Below, one piece after another: positions 11,004 to 23,142 of a stretch of 64,000 nt of DNA. Made by a program: the position numbers and the translations under genes. The notes beneath the pieces were generated by a model that was not told the DNA's origin, made no database searches, and saw only the letters and a list, made by a program, of their open reading frames with translations. Source of the DNA: Aedes albopictus (Eukaryota > Arthropoda > Insecta > Diptera > Culicidae); the NCBI RefSeq assembly GCF_035046485.1, contig NC_085138.1, positions 325,558,129 through 325,622,128 on the forward strand, read 5' to 3'. How positions within the stretch are numbered: the first letter of the stretch is position 1; the number at the start of each line of letters is the position of its first letter.

Positions 11004-11993
11004 CACTGTGGCTGATTTCGACATTTTAGCGCGCCTAATTAATAACTTTTTTACTATGAAGTTTTACGCCATGGTGTCTTCGAGAAAGCTTTTCACTATA
11101 ATAGGGAGTTTCTTTTGAACTTCTGTGAAAAATGATCAATCCCCCTAAAAGTGAGATAGAAAATTTATTTTTTGAATTTTTCAAGATACTTCACAAAAAT
11201 TGTAGAAAACGTTGTTTGCAGCAACTTTGCCGAAGACACCAGGTTTGTAACTCCGTTACTTTTCAAGATACGTTACGTTTTCAATCATCATCCCCTTGAA
11301 AAAGGTTTTTGCGCAATAACTTTCTAAAAAAAAAATATTTTTTGGGAGACTTGACCGCTATGCGGCATTTGTCTCTATTTCTAAAAATTTATTCTACATT
11401 TTTCTCATGTTCTACAAAGTTATAGATAATGATAAAACACTCAAGGGTTTGTTCACAAATGTCATAACGGTGGAGGGGGTGGGTGGGTGTACTTCATGGT
11501 GTTACAGCTCGAACAAAACATTTTTCTTCCCATATAAACAATGTTACGAAGGGGTGGGTGGGTGTCAAATAAGGCCAATTTTGGCGTTATGACATTGTGA
11601 ATGAACCCCAACTTTGTCGAACATGACATCCCGCTAATTCCAAAATTAAAATAGTTATAACGGTTTTTATGGTTTGTTGGGCCATATTTCAAGCATATGA
11701 TGATAGAAAACGTAACGTATCTTGAAAAGTAACGGAGTTACAAACTTGGTGTCTTCGGCAAAGTTGCTCCAAACAACATCTACATCTTTTGTAAAGACAC
11801 CAACCTCGTATCTTGAAAAATTCAAAAAATAAATTTTCTATCTCACTTTTAGGGGGATTGATTATTTTTCACAGAACTTCAAATGAAGCTTCTTATCATA
11901 GTGAAATACTTTCTCGAAGACACCATGACGCTGAACTTTTAAGTAAAAAAGTTATTAATTAAGCGCGGTAAAATGACGAAATCAGCCGCTGTG
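11004..11993. mobile_element. Foldback element with about 290-bp arms and 5-bp TSD
   Basis: The arms 11004-11290 and 11700-11993 are imperfect reverse complements. The ends are CACTGTGGCTGATTTCG and CGAAATCAGCCGCTGTG, flanked by CAATG at 10999-11003 and 11994-11998. It is noncoding. The centre carries another small element (11445-11608). It begins only 18 bp after the end of the previous foldback element. Confidence 0.75.
11445..11608. mobile_element. 164-bp MITE with GGG...CCC ends
   Basis: The termini are GGGTTTGTTCACAAATGTC and GACATTGTGAATGAACCC, flanked by CAA on both sides (3-bp duplication). A second, inverted copy lies at 57414-57578. It is nested inside the 11004-11993 element. Confidence 0.7.
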
Positions 11994-11998
11994 CAATG

Positions 11999-12599
11999 GG
12001 CTCCTGGAGGATTTCTGGAAACAATTCTTGCAGGATTCCCAGAATGAACTTCTAAAATTTTCTTACAAGGAACTCTTGGATAATTTTTAGAAAGAACTGC
12101 TGAATGATTTGCAGAAGGTTATCCTAGAGTATTCCCAGAATGAACTTCTAGGGGATTCCCTGAAGGAACTCCTGCACGATTCCCAAAAGCAACCTCTGGA
12201 GGAGCCCTCGAATAAACTCCTGTCCAAGCATATAACAGTAGCTCAAGTTTTGATTATATACAAGCTATTTTGATGTTATTTTAACACAATGTTAGAATTA
12301 CGTAAAAATTGACTTCAATGCAACCGAAAGTTGCACTGTCGCAACTCTTTTATGACATGTGTTGTTTGGGTAAAGGAATTCATGTACAACAGGCAATAAG
12401 AAATCCTGGAGAAATTCCAAAGACGATTCTAGGGACAATCCATTCACAGGGCTTGGAAGTATTTAAGACTGAACTCCAATAAAGATATCAAAAAGTAGGA
12501 GTTAAGAATTCCATAAAGAACCCCAGAGTTAATTTTTGAACGAGTCCTGGACGTGCAATCCCTGATAAAGCTTTTGAATAATCCTAGAAAAAAAACTCC
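11999..12599. repeat. Low-complexity GGAATTCC-type repeats
   Basis: Degenerate repeats of the CCTGGAGGATTTCTGG style, with no coding frame that I can support. Confidence 0.5.
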
Positions 12600-12601
12600 T
12601 A

Positions 12602-13033
12602 CACAGCAAATAATTTTGTAATATTCAGGCGCGTAATTTCTGACGATGTATCCATTTTCGAACGTAATCTCACTCGGATACATCGTTTTCCAACAATTAT
12701 CACACTTACCATGTACACACTGATTGGCACCGGTAAGTATCAACAAACCCATTCCAGCAGATATTTAGAAGCAGTATCATATTTATCACCATCCTTCTAA
12801 CTCGGTGAAATAGTCGAGGGGTAAGGGGTACGCCCCACAATCAACGGATCAGTGTACGAATCCATGCTAATATTTTACTTATATATGATTCATCTATCGA
12901 TCCGATTCTAGCGATTGTTAGACCCACTTTGAATCTGTGGCGGCCAATTCACTGCTTTTAAAGGATGTAATTGTTACATCACTTTTAAGACGCGACTGAT
13001 GTGCAGCGAAAATGATGAGATTTTTTTGCTGTG
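12602..13033. mobile_element. TA-target MITE with CACAGCAAA termini
   Basis: The ends CACAGCAAATAATTTT and TTTTTTTGCTGTG are flanked by TA (12600-12601, 13034-13035). Imperfect inverted sequence continues inward. The termini match the elements at 21599-21810 and 41817-42032, though the interior differs. A TA target suggests Tc1/mariner-type mobilisation. Confidence 0.65.
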
Positions 13034-13035
13034 TA

Positions 13036-14083
13036 ATGAAATCTTAAAAAAATACTTTTGGAAGAAGCCCAGAAAGAAATTCTGAGGAACTCCAGGAGGA
13101 TTAGAAACAATTTCTGGAGGGATTTCAGAAAATAGTCTTGGAAATCCAGAAGAAAATCTTGGAGGCACTAGGAATTGAGGAAAAAGTATTTTAGTGAATC
13201 TCAAAAGCAACTTGGAGGAGTTTCAAGATTCCTGATGGAACTCCTAAAGGAATCCCCGAAGAAGCTCCAGATGAAAATTACAAAGGGACATGTTCAGTTA
13301 ATCCGAGAAGGAACTCACGAAGAAATCCAAGGGATCAGATACTCTTTCTTCGAAAACGTCTTATTAAATTATATAATATTATATAAATAATTAGGCCGAA
13401 TGGTACGAGAATCCCAGTGGAATCCCAGAAACAATCTTGGAGGAACCAATAATAGTTCTGAAGAAGTTGCAAGAGATTACAAAGAAAATAATCCTTGAGA
13501 TTTTCTTAAAGCATCCCAGAAAAGATTTCCAAAGAAATCCTTGAAGGAAGACACTCAGAAGGTACTCATGGAGTTTTCTGGAAGGAAGGAGACATCTTTT
13601 TTTTTAAGATGTCGAAATCGCGTTCCAGGAGATAGATAATTACGGGAAGTTAGTCATTCTCTGGAAAGCTTCGTTCAGGACTCTATGTCACATGTATGTG
13701 TGGATATGCAGATCTGCTTTTCGAAGGAGTTGGTCTGGATTAAGCAAAACTAATGCTGGAATAATTCTAATAATTACACAGCGGTCTTAGAGTATAATTG
13801 GATATGTCATATTACAGTTCATAGCAAAAATCAGCACTGCAACGGCTGTAGATGTTATGGTCTAAACTGCAAACTTGAATATCCCAACAGTAGGTCCAAA
13901 AACCATAGTTGAATATGCAATGACACTCGTTATAGCGGATACGACCACTGTTACGGGTATAGACCAGAGGTTCAGAAAGAAACCTGAGACGAACAATTTG
14001 TAAGATTGAATTTCAAATCGTCCAAACACCTAGGCAAGAATATCTCAAGATATCTCAAGAGATATCTGGGAAATTGTTCTATG
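13036..14083. other. Degenerate repeats and AT-rich DNA
   Basis: 13040-13600 is filled with GGAGGAATTCC / AGAAGGAACTC type low-complexity repeats. 13600-14083 shows no gene or clear element. Confidence 0.5.
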
Positions 14084-14091
14084 TTCATGAT

Positions 14092-17000
14092 CAGTGGCGT
14101 CGCGTAACCTCACTTACCAAGTATAAATTCTTGAATTTTTTGAACAAATTTGTTTGTAATAAATTAGAAAATTACGAGAATAGATGCTTTCACTCATTTC
14201 CAGGCTTGATAATCCTCCTCGAAATCAAAAGAGTTTTGCAACATGCTCTACACGGTTACAGAAGTTACACAGATTTGTGTACTACTAGATCAGCCTCGCC
14301 GCTGTGTCAAATGTACACAGATACTTTTCCGGCTCCAGCGCTGACATGAAAACAAAATTAACAATTATTTTTGCACTGATCGATTCCTGATAATGCATGT
14401 CATCGTTCATAGAAAATTAGTTATGAACTTTGCTCCCATACCAGCGCTAGAGCCAGAAAAGTGACTGTGTACATTTGACACAGGGGTGGAGGCTGATCTA
14501 GTAGTACACAAATCTGTGTACATTGTACACAAGCCTGTGTACATTGTACACATGCCTGTGTTGTTTCGTTTTAGGGTGTAGAGCGGTGTTTTGCTTTTGC
14601 TTCGTCGCGAGGGAGCGAACGAACCCCGAACAGAGAGGCAATAAAAACTGAGCGAGGAAGAGGGGAACGAAAAAAGAGCCAATGATTATTTCGGGTTTTT
14701 GAGTGCGATTTTCGCCTCGAGAGTCTTTCTTTGTATGGGAGTGGAACTCGCGAGAGCTTTTTGAGTGTGAATGGACGTGAGAAACACAACAAGCAATTAT
14801 CGTTGAGCACATAGTGGCTGAGGTGCGATGCAAAGAGATAAGAGATCGGATAAGCGTCGAAGCACACTCTGTGGAAACTATATGCAGAACGCATGAACCG
14901 TACATAGTAGATGAGTTGCGATGAGTGCGGAGATGCGATGGAGCTGCTTCGACGCATGTGATCGCAAGAGAACGCAAGAGAATGCTTGTCGGGTATGGAT
15001 TTTATGATTGCGCTCGTTGTGCATGTAAAGCAATGCGGAGTTAATGTGTTGGGAATGCTAGTAGGTAATATAAAATGCGTTAATATGTTGTTGTTTTTAA
15101 ACATAACTCAATACTTTTTCACATGATATGCATTTTGATGGACCGGACGTAATAAAAATTTATCATATTGTATATCGATTACTATGTAAAATAACATATT
15201 TCATTGCATATAAAATAGTATTCCATCAAATCGTTTATGTTTTATGCAGCATAATTTTGTTATTATATGTGTATAAGAAAACATTTTATTTTCTCTGTTC
15301 GGGATTTGAATCAAGTGATCAATGTTTGATATGGTCGTTTGTTCAATGCATATTATTCATGTGCAAGTTAGAAAGTTTAAGGTTTTATGGTATTCAACTT
15401 AATAGCTAAAAGGATTCTGATTGAAAAGTTCTGCTTTTTTTCTTTTTCAGGCAAAACTAGATCCCTTAACGAAAATAGTGTGACTATAATTTCGATTGAT
15501 ACTCTTTTACCTAATATTATGCCTCTCAAGAAAAATCACAATATGGCGATTATCTGCCTCTGGCTTCTGATATCAGCACGACAGTCACTAATCATAACAG
15601 CGTCACCAGATTTAAAAGTATATAATTCCACTATATGGGGTTTGACAGCAAGAACACTCATTCCACTGAGCTACTCTTGCCGTTCGTCACAAATACATTC
15701 AAAAACATCTGTCACTTCGCGAAACCCACGTGCTTTTGTTTTTGGCGGGAACACTTTTTCTTTTGTTTTGCCTTGCGACTGTCATGCGGCAGTATGCCTT
15801 GCGAGCGTACGACCGCCGCAGGACTCTAATAAAAGATAAGCGCGACAATATACTTATGATGAATATTGGGTACTTATTAGAGACATATTTGCTCGTAGAT
15901 ATCGCCGAAAATTTTGTAATAAAAAAACCTATACCCTTAAATAATACATAGAGTAAGGTGGGGCAAAAGTTCGACCCTAGTTGAAAATTCAACTCATTTA
16001 AAAAAATCGAAGCGGATAAAAATAAATGAATATCGTGTGGTGATTGTACCATCCGTCCATCCATGAGCTAAAATTTTGCTGAACAAAGTTATGCCAAATG
16101 TCAAATGTCTTTCTTGAGTTTCAACACTTTTTGTATATGTGTTTTTTATTCGAACTCTTGCTCCACCACTGGGGCAAAAGTTCGAATCCAGTGTTTGTGG
16201 AATTTCGCTAACCGTAGCACACTATTTTGACACTTTGGCAATAGAAATACCTAAAACCACTTGATATTCGTTGTTGGAACTGGAATACACTTTAAAGTTC
16301 GATCTGCATTTTATCCAAATCAGGGTTAAATTTACTACACCAAAAATTAGTAGTTTTCCGCCAAATTCAGACAAAACAACATATTTTTTCAACTTTGATC
16401 GAATTTTCTCACTAATCCCATCACTCTTAGAGATGCTATGTACAATTCGCAGAATTTTAGATTTTCAGCTAAAGTTGCCACATGACTCGAACTTTTGCCC
16501 CACTATGTGCAAAATATGATTTCCAAATCTTTATTGCAAAAAGTTATACATGCTAAAGCACCTTCAAAATATACCTAGTTACGCCCCAAAATAAAATATC
16601 GAAGTCGATTTTATTACAATTCCATTCTATGCGTTGGAAGGACCATCTCATGTTATAATTTTTTGATCAAAAACCAACATTTTATCATAACTTTTCGAAA
16701 TTAAGATCAATTTTCATAATTTTTGGAGTGAAAGACTCATTTTCAAGAAGGCATCGAACAACCTTGACACCCGACAGAAATAATTTGAATTGAGCTCAAA
16801 AACTTCAAAATAAACTCTTGCCCCACTCAAACTTTTGCCCCACTTTACTCTACTTGCCGAATTTTTGTTTCTTTTTGCCGAGGTCAGCACAATCAAGTAA
16901 TGTTTCAATGCTGAAAATCAGTATAACAGTCTCAATTGATTTAAATTGAAATTAACACTCAGATAGCCCAGTTCGGAAAGTAAAAATATGCGTATACATA

Positions 17001-17701
17001 AAGACATCGCTCAAGCGGATATGATTACATGTTATACATTCTTTTCCCAAATAATTAATTCAATAATCTCAATCTTGTACAGTTACACCAGATTTTTATT
17101 GAACTGGTCGGTTTTTGCTATTGCAACAGGATCAAAATTGACTAAGTTATAGCAAAAAAAAAACGACCCGCGCAAAACAAAAAGCGGGTTCATTTTATCT
17201 TTCCGCTCTTATAGATGAAACGATCATTTCACTACCCACATCCAAAGAAGCGCTTCAACATACAAGCGACTTCATCGACCAAATCACGCGAGTCGTTGAT
17301 GCGCACGAAATAGGCGAAAAAGGATTGAAAATAACATACGCATCCTCATTGAAAACCTCATGCACTATGGCCTATCAAACATCCCTCTTCTCATCTCATA
17401 ACTTATCGCATCCGATCGCATCTCACCTTACCCACTATGGTCACCGTCACAGCCTATGAGTGTTGGACGAACTCCTCGCTGCGCGGCAAGCTCGCGCTCG
17501 GTGCTGTTGAGGGTTTGTGTTGTGATTTCTGAGTTTTATTTTCACTCCTCAGAAAATCGCCAAAATCGCTTCCTCATTTTCTCGCGAGGGAGTTTCTGTC
17601 AAGCCTGCTCATTTCTATTTCGATTTTGATCATACATCCCCTGCAATAGCAAGTTTTAGGGTCGGTGCACAGGTAAAAAGTGAGGTTACGCGACGCCGCT
17701 G
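14092..17701. mobile_element. hAT-type element, 3.6 kb, 8-bp TSD
   Basis: The termini CAGTGGCGTCGCGTAACCTC and its near-complement GAGGTTACGCGACGCCGCTG are flanked by TTCATGAT at 14084-14091 and 17702-17709. An 8-bp duplication with CAG..CTG ends is the hAT signature. I see no hAT transposase: the longest frames inside (for example 14498-15104 on the - strand) have no DDE or BED features. A TA-target MITE (15951-16850) is nested inside. It is a nonautonomous or gutted copy. The GC-rich blocks at 14570-15050 and 17440-17640 look like captured or regulatory-type sequence. Confidence 0.8.
15951..16850. mobile_element. TA-target MITE with GAGTAAGGTGGGGC termini
   Basis: The left end GAGTAAGGTGGGGCAAAAGT and right end ACTTTTGCCCCACTTTACTC are flanked by TA (15949-15950, 16851-16852). 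The motif GGGGCAAAAGTTCGA recurs internally at about 16172 and, inverted, at 16487. It is noncoding and nested in the hAT-type element. Confidence 0.75.
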
Positions 17702-17896
17702 TTCATGATGAAACTTCTTGGTGTTCAGGATATTCTAGAATGTCGATAAAGTCTCAAACTCAATTACTCATATTGTTTCCTAGTAGAGGAGTAGGTTTAC
17801 AATAACTTTTCAGAAATTTGTTAACTTTCATCGAGAGAGTGATTTTATACAGCCATGTTCGTGGTCATGTATGACCACTCTGATCCTAAAGGGTTA

Positions 17897-18016
17897 GGGG
17901 AATCAACGTATTTTGAACACAGTTACGCCAATATATTTTGGACACTTCCATTTGTTTTTGCCGTAAGTGTCCACAAATATTGGCGCGTTGCTGTGTCCAA
18001 AATATGTTGATTCCCC
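17897..18016. mobile_element. 120-bp hairpin MITE
   Basis: Nearly the whole unit is self-complementary: GGGGAATCAACGTATTTTG at the left, CAAAATATGTTGATTCCCC at the right, flanked by TA on both sides. The RNA would fold into a long imperfect hairpin. Confidence 0.75.
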
Positions 18017-18420
18017 TACCGTAACAGTACGTTTCGTTGTTTCGTTACATATTTAAATACGAAGTATGTTTCTCGAGATTATACTTTATAAATACCAGCT
18101 GTGCCAGAACCAACCAATATTATTTTAAAGCATCAGCTTTATTTATTATTTGTCCATTTCTTGGACATAAATTGATAAATGCTTCCATTCATTTGCCCCG
18201 AAAACTAACAATCACTCAATTCTTCGATGCACATTATACCTACACCAACGGAAAATCTGTTATCAATTTGTGCAAGCAAACAAACCGAATTGAATAAAAG
18301 GCCTTTGTCATGTCATGCTGCAAACGAAACTGTTAAAACTCGACCACCAACAATCAATCTGAAACGCGATAACACAGATATTTTTTTTATTCACGTGCGA
18401 GCATCAAATAAATAACTTAC

Positions 18421-18870
18421 CTTTCGATCGTCACAGCGCGCGATTCCCCAGGCTCACGCCTTTGCACAGTTTGACACTATCTCTGCCCCTGGTCTGGTTT
18501 CGTTGTCGCCAGAATTATTTAAAAATTTTAAATATACACCACTCGATTGATGTGATCGATCACTAATGAAGAACACTCGACAACACGTTGTACGGTAGAA
18601 ACTACGGCAACAATACGCACATTGAAATTCAAATCATCACCAAGCTGGTACTGTGGCGGTGCTGTATAGGGTCATTTCCCGAGGTTCTTCACAAACTGCG
18701 ACACCTTACTGCGCCTTCTTCTTTCCATATAGACACACTGTATACACTCATCTTCAGTTTCCTGTTTTCGGTTTCAAACTCTTCCAAGACCGCGCCTCGC
18801 TTCTTCAATTACACGACGACGGCGGCTTGACCGTCCGTCCGTCCGTCTCACACCGTGGATGATGATGATG
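18421..18870 (-). other. Possible 5' noncoding exon on the minus strand
   Basis: A GC-richer island in AT-rich surroundings ends on the - strand with GATCGAAAG followed by the consensus donor GTAAGTTATT (18420-18411). No long coding frame fits, so it would be untranslated leader. A gene reading leftwards from here could reach the candidate exons at 5260-5551, with the elements between lying in its intron; that link is inference only. I see no defined promoter box. Confidence 0.3.
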
Positions 18871-19439
18871 GTCGTTGGCTGGTTACAGAGACATCAATCT
18901 GTTCTGTACACTGATCGGACGTAGAAGGAGTTGTTGAGCGACAATGGCGCGGCGAGGGCCGGTATGAGTATTGAGTATAGCCGCGGAGAAGAAGATTACG
19001 GACCAATCGACGCTATGTATGTACTTTTCTGTGTATAAGCAACCAGAGAACAGAATACGTATATAGGTTATTTATCGAAGCCAATTGAGTCGGAACGTTG
19101 GCGGCGGCTGAACTGATGACGACTGTGTATACTTGTAATATTTAACTGGATGATGTTGCACAGAAGAACGGATCCCGAAGGCAGATTTAAAAGTGAATTA
19201 GATTTTTTGTTTAACTCATGTGGTACATTAAGGTTGGTATGATAAGTTATTACTAGTTAGAAGGAAGTGTTGTTCACTATGAATCAATGCAACAAGTGGA
19301 CTGAACTGTTTATTTAAATAGTATCAAGATGTGAACACTAATGCCATTGTAACATCGCAAGAACCACTAAGCCAACTCGGGCACAAAGTGACCGCATTCA
19401 AAATCTGTAAAATTGTTTTATGGATGACGGAGAAGAATG
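18871..19439. other. Noncoding DNA, possible promoter-proximal region
   Basis: No gene seen. The GC content falls gradually from the neighbouring candidate exon. Confidence 0.3.
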
Positions 19440-19441
19440 TA

Positions 19442-19997
19442 CACGGTAAAAAAATCTGCACTCTAATATGAACAGATTGGCACTAGAATTCGCACTACTG
19501 TCCAAACAGTTTGTTATCATCTAAATATCATTTGAAAAAGAACATCAGTTTTACTGGAAGTGCACTTCAATTCATTGCTGACAATATTTTGATTTCAAAA
19601 TAAAAAATAAAAAAAGTGTAGTCACGTAACACCAAGATTCAATACCAGGACCTTGAGATTCACAGTCTTCTGCTTTATCACTATACTACTTCACATCTGA
19701 TGATGAAGTGCGAATCGAAGCGAAACACTTTCTGCCACCTGTCATCTATATTTACTTTCATGCCCAAAACAGTCATTACCAAATCAACAGCTTTTCCCTT
19801 TGGATTGTATTACTTTGTACATTAGTGCAAATCGAAGTGATTTTCAGTTTATTTCTTCGGTGGGTTTGTTTTGGTTCTCAAATCAAAACTGACAGCAATG
19901 CGATTTAAAGGGAAAAGAATTTCTAATCATGTTGATTGGGACGTTGAATAGTTAAGGGATTTTCCCCTTCCATCCAGCGTGCAGATTTTTTATCGTG
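19442..19997. mobile_element. TA-target MITE, 556 bp
   Basis: The termini CACGGTAAAAAAATCTGCAC and GTGCAGATTTTTTATCGTG are flanked by TA. On the - strand, about 19620-19685 resembles a decayed tRNA head (GTAGTATAGTGATAAAGC followed by a B-box-like GGTATTGAATC). It encodes no protein. Confidence 0.75.
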
Positions 19998-20003
19998 TAG
20001 GCT

Positions 20004-21295
20004 CAGGGCCGGATTTAAGGGGGGCCAGGGGGGCCATGGCCCCGGGTCCCCACATTTCAGGGGCCCCCACAAAATCCCACTTCACGAATAAAAATTGGAA
20101 ACAAAAAAAAAATGACTGAGTACCAAAAATAAAACAGAAGATAGAGGGATACAATGTTCAAAATATTTTTTTGTTTATAGGGAGAAAAAAAAGGGGTTTT
20201 GCAAAGGGGCTGAAAATATCGGGTCTCTAATGTACTACCTACTGGTGGAATGTGATATATTATGGTTCTCATTTGAAGGACTGCAGCTTTCGAAGCTCCT
20301 CCAAAACTTGTTAACATTTTTTATTTGAACTAGTCAATCTTGTGCAATTAACCAAAATATTTTATTGGAAATCCTGGAGAAAAACTTCGCTTGAACTCTA
20401 GATTAACTCTTAAACTCTGTAGAATGTATACTTACAAAAGTTCCTGCTGAATATTCGTGTTTATTTCTGTTGAAAATTTTGGACATATTTTGGAAGAATT
20501 TTCCAAGAATTCTTAATAGAATTGCAGGAATATTCTTGTTTTTTTTTTGAAAACATTCGGAAAGTTGATTGGAATAATATGGTTGGGTTCTTGAAACATT
20601 TCTTCACTTAGGATGTAATTGGCGAACTCCTGACAAAATCCTTAGATTTCTTGAAGACATTGCAAAAGAAATTTGTAAAGAAATCCCAACAAAATCTTAT
20701 AACACATGCTATAAGAAATGAAGCTAGGAATTACATCAGGCCCTTCGCCTGGATTTTCGCAAAAAAAAATAACAGTCTCTATTCGAATTCCCCCTTTTAA
20801 ATGACAGAATTTCTATTATGAAGCTTCCCCAGAAGTTGATTTCAGAATTTTGTCGTTTTTTTTTCGGGAAGTCGCCAGAGAACCCTCTGGCAGCCGCGTT
20901 AGAACTTTTTCTGCTTAAGCTCCACAAAAAAATCATGGTAGTCGACCAGCAAGCTCCAGGGATTCTGCTAGAAATTTTATTTGCCGTTCTCACAAAAACT
21001 ACCCCAGCGGTCGGGTTACAAAATTTACTAGAAATTTTCTGCTATGAATTGCTCTATAGATGTATCTATAGACTCTGATACGAATTACGACTAACTCTAA
21101 AGCAACGATCAAAATCGCAAAAAAAATAATTTATATAATTTCTTCAAATTCTTCCACAACGACATTAGTTCTTATTTGTAAGATTTAATAATATTTTTAC
21201 AATTTTTTATCCTATATAAGCAAAAATATACCCCTGGAAATGGGGCCCCCACAACACTGTGGCCCCGGGCCCCCACATTTGTAAATCCGGCCCTG
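20004..21295. mobile_element. hAT-type element, 1.29 kb, 8-bp TSD TGTAGGCT
   Basis: The ends are CAGGGCCGGATTTA and TAAATCCGGCCCTG, with long G/C-rich subterminal runs (GGGGCCCCC), flanked by TGTAGGCT at 19996-20003 and 21296-21303. The interior is low-complexity (TTGGAAGAATTTTCC-like) and has no transposase. The left end of a second copy is at 23143. It inserted at the right edge of the MITE ending at 19997. Confidence 0.88.
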
Positions 21296-21598
21296 TGTAG
21301 GCTTCTTATTCAATCCATACACACTGGATCTACAAGCACTATAGTTTAGACACAGATACCATCGAATTATCCTAGCGCAAAATTTACTCAAAACGTATGT
21401 GAAAACTGGAAAAACCATTGCCATTTAGATTTCCTAATTGAAATGACGGTTGATAGGGTTTACACAGATTTCATATGTTCGCATGGATATGCGGCTTATT
21501 TCAGTGCTTGTTACTGTTTATAATGCCTCAGAGCATTTGAAAATCTCCTATGGACACGGAAAAGCTACTAAATGGGCTTTTATCTGCTTACGACAGTA

Positions 21599-21810
21599 CA
21601 CAGAAAAAACTGTTGTGTAATATTACATCTAAACTGCAGCAACCCGATCAATACGTCGGTGGCATGAATATTACACAGGACGATGTACACATAAGAACAG
21701 AAGATTTTACATCAAAACGATGTAATCGTACATAGGAATCGTGATTACATTGATTATTTAGTACATCGGAATGAGTTACATCGGGCGGGTTGCACTTATT
21801 TTTTGCTGTG
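21599..21810. mobile_element. CACAG-family TA-target MITE, copy 1
   Basis: A 212-bp element flanked by TA (21597-21598, 21811-21812), with termini CACAGAAAAAAC and ATTTTTTGCTGTG. It is closely similar along its whole length, in the same orientation, to 41817-42032. Both contain GATGTAC and ACATCG-type inner inverted repeats. Confidence 0.8.
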
Positions 21811-21812
21811 TA

Positions 21813-23142
21813 CTTATCGATTACTTGGAATACCAAATAAAGATTTGAAAATATTACTCCCCCTTATTAATTGACACATTGATTTGATCTTTTTTATTTA
21901 TTTACTGAATTTGTATGTTTATTTTCCAAGAATCATTCTACACTATTCCATCTCTGGTGGAAGGTACCGTGTACCCCCGTTAATCTGAGCAATAATTTAT
22001 GCAGACCAATAATGGCTGGAAATCCTAAATACAGACACAGACAAACAGACGTTTCACTTGGAACAAAATGTGATAAAAATCATCGTCACGCAAACATGTC
22101 GCCCAATACTAATTACGCTGTGGTACGCAACCCACTGAGTAGATGGCGGTAGTGAGCAAACGTCAAATAGGAGCAAAAAGGATGCGAGCGCCATGAGCGA
22201 GCGATTTGTGAACTACAGAATATTTTAATACATAATCCGTTAAAAAGGGAAACGATGAGAAGTGAGTAGAGTAAGACGTCCGCTTATCTGTGATACAGAG
22301 ATGAGTATAAGATATCGTCCTACCCCGCAGGTCCGACACGTTTTAATTCGACACTTTTTAATTCGTACCCCGCTTATTCGACATATGTCGAATCAAAAAC
22401 TGTTGAAATGTCACAACTATGTACATTATGAATGCAAAACAGTTAGATATTTTGCATATTTTCGCACCCGCACCAGCTCCTCTTGCAGCCACTAATTCCG
22501 GAAATTCTGAGTTGATGCTATTCGTCACCCAAACCGCCTGGAAACCAACCGGAATGAACTGAGGAAGGCAACAATCGTAGAAAGAACGAGCTTTTCAGTC
22601 GCACCACCACAATATCTGTCGAAATTATGTTTCATAACAAAAACAAAAATAGAGTTGTCAAATTTCAATGAGCAAGGTGGTGTAGGGTGACCAGTATGTC
22701 CAATTGAGAGGCTACTTCGGTATTTCGAAAACAGTCGTTGTCGAATTAGCGAGGTAATACGGTATATCGATTAGGCAACACAGTTTGTTCAAACTTTGTG
22801 TGTGACTTGATTGTAATTCAAATCGTTTTGTTTACTTTTGCTTATTATGGTCGCATTTCTTCCAAAGTTTTGATTAAATAGCAGCGCAATCGAAGAAATG
22901 TGTATAAAATGCAAGAAAGTGCTAAGCATGGCGGCGGACGTGAGGCAAGCACTAACAATGCGAGTTTGTTCAAGTAAAAAAATAAAATAAAAAATAAATA
23001 AATAAAATGATTTATAGTGAAAATTAACGCAACTTACTAAGAAAAATTTAAGAGAATTAATATTGAACATTTTCAAATCCTTCGATTTAACATAGTATTC
23101 ATATGAACTTGAAAATAAGTTATGTGTTGTTTGTCTCGTATC
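21813..23142. other. AT-rich intergenic DNA
   Basis: No supported gene. Around 22340-22400 and 22740 there are repeated TTCGACA / TTAATTCG motifs that look like repeat debris. Confidence 0.45.
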
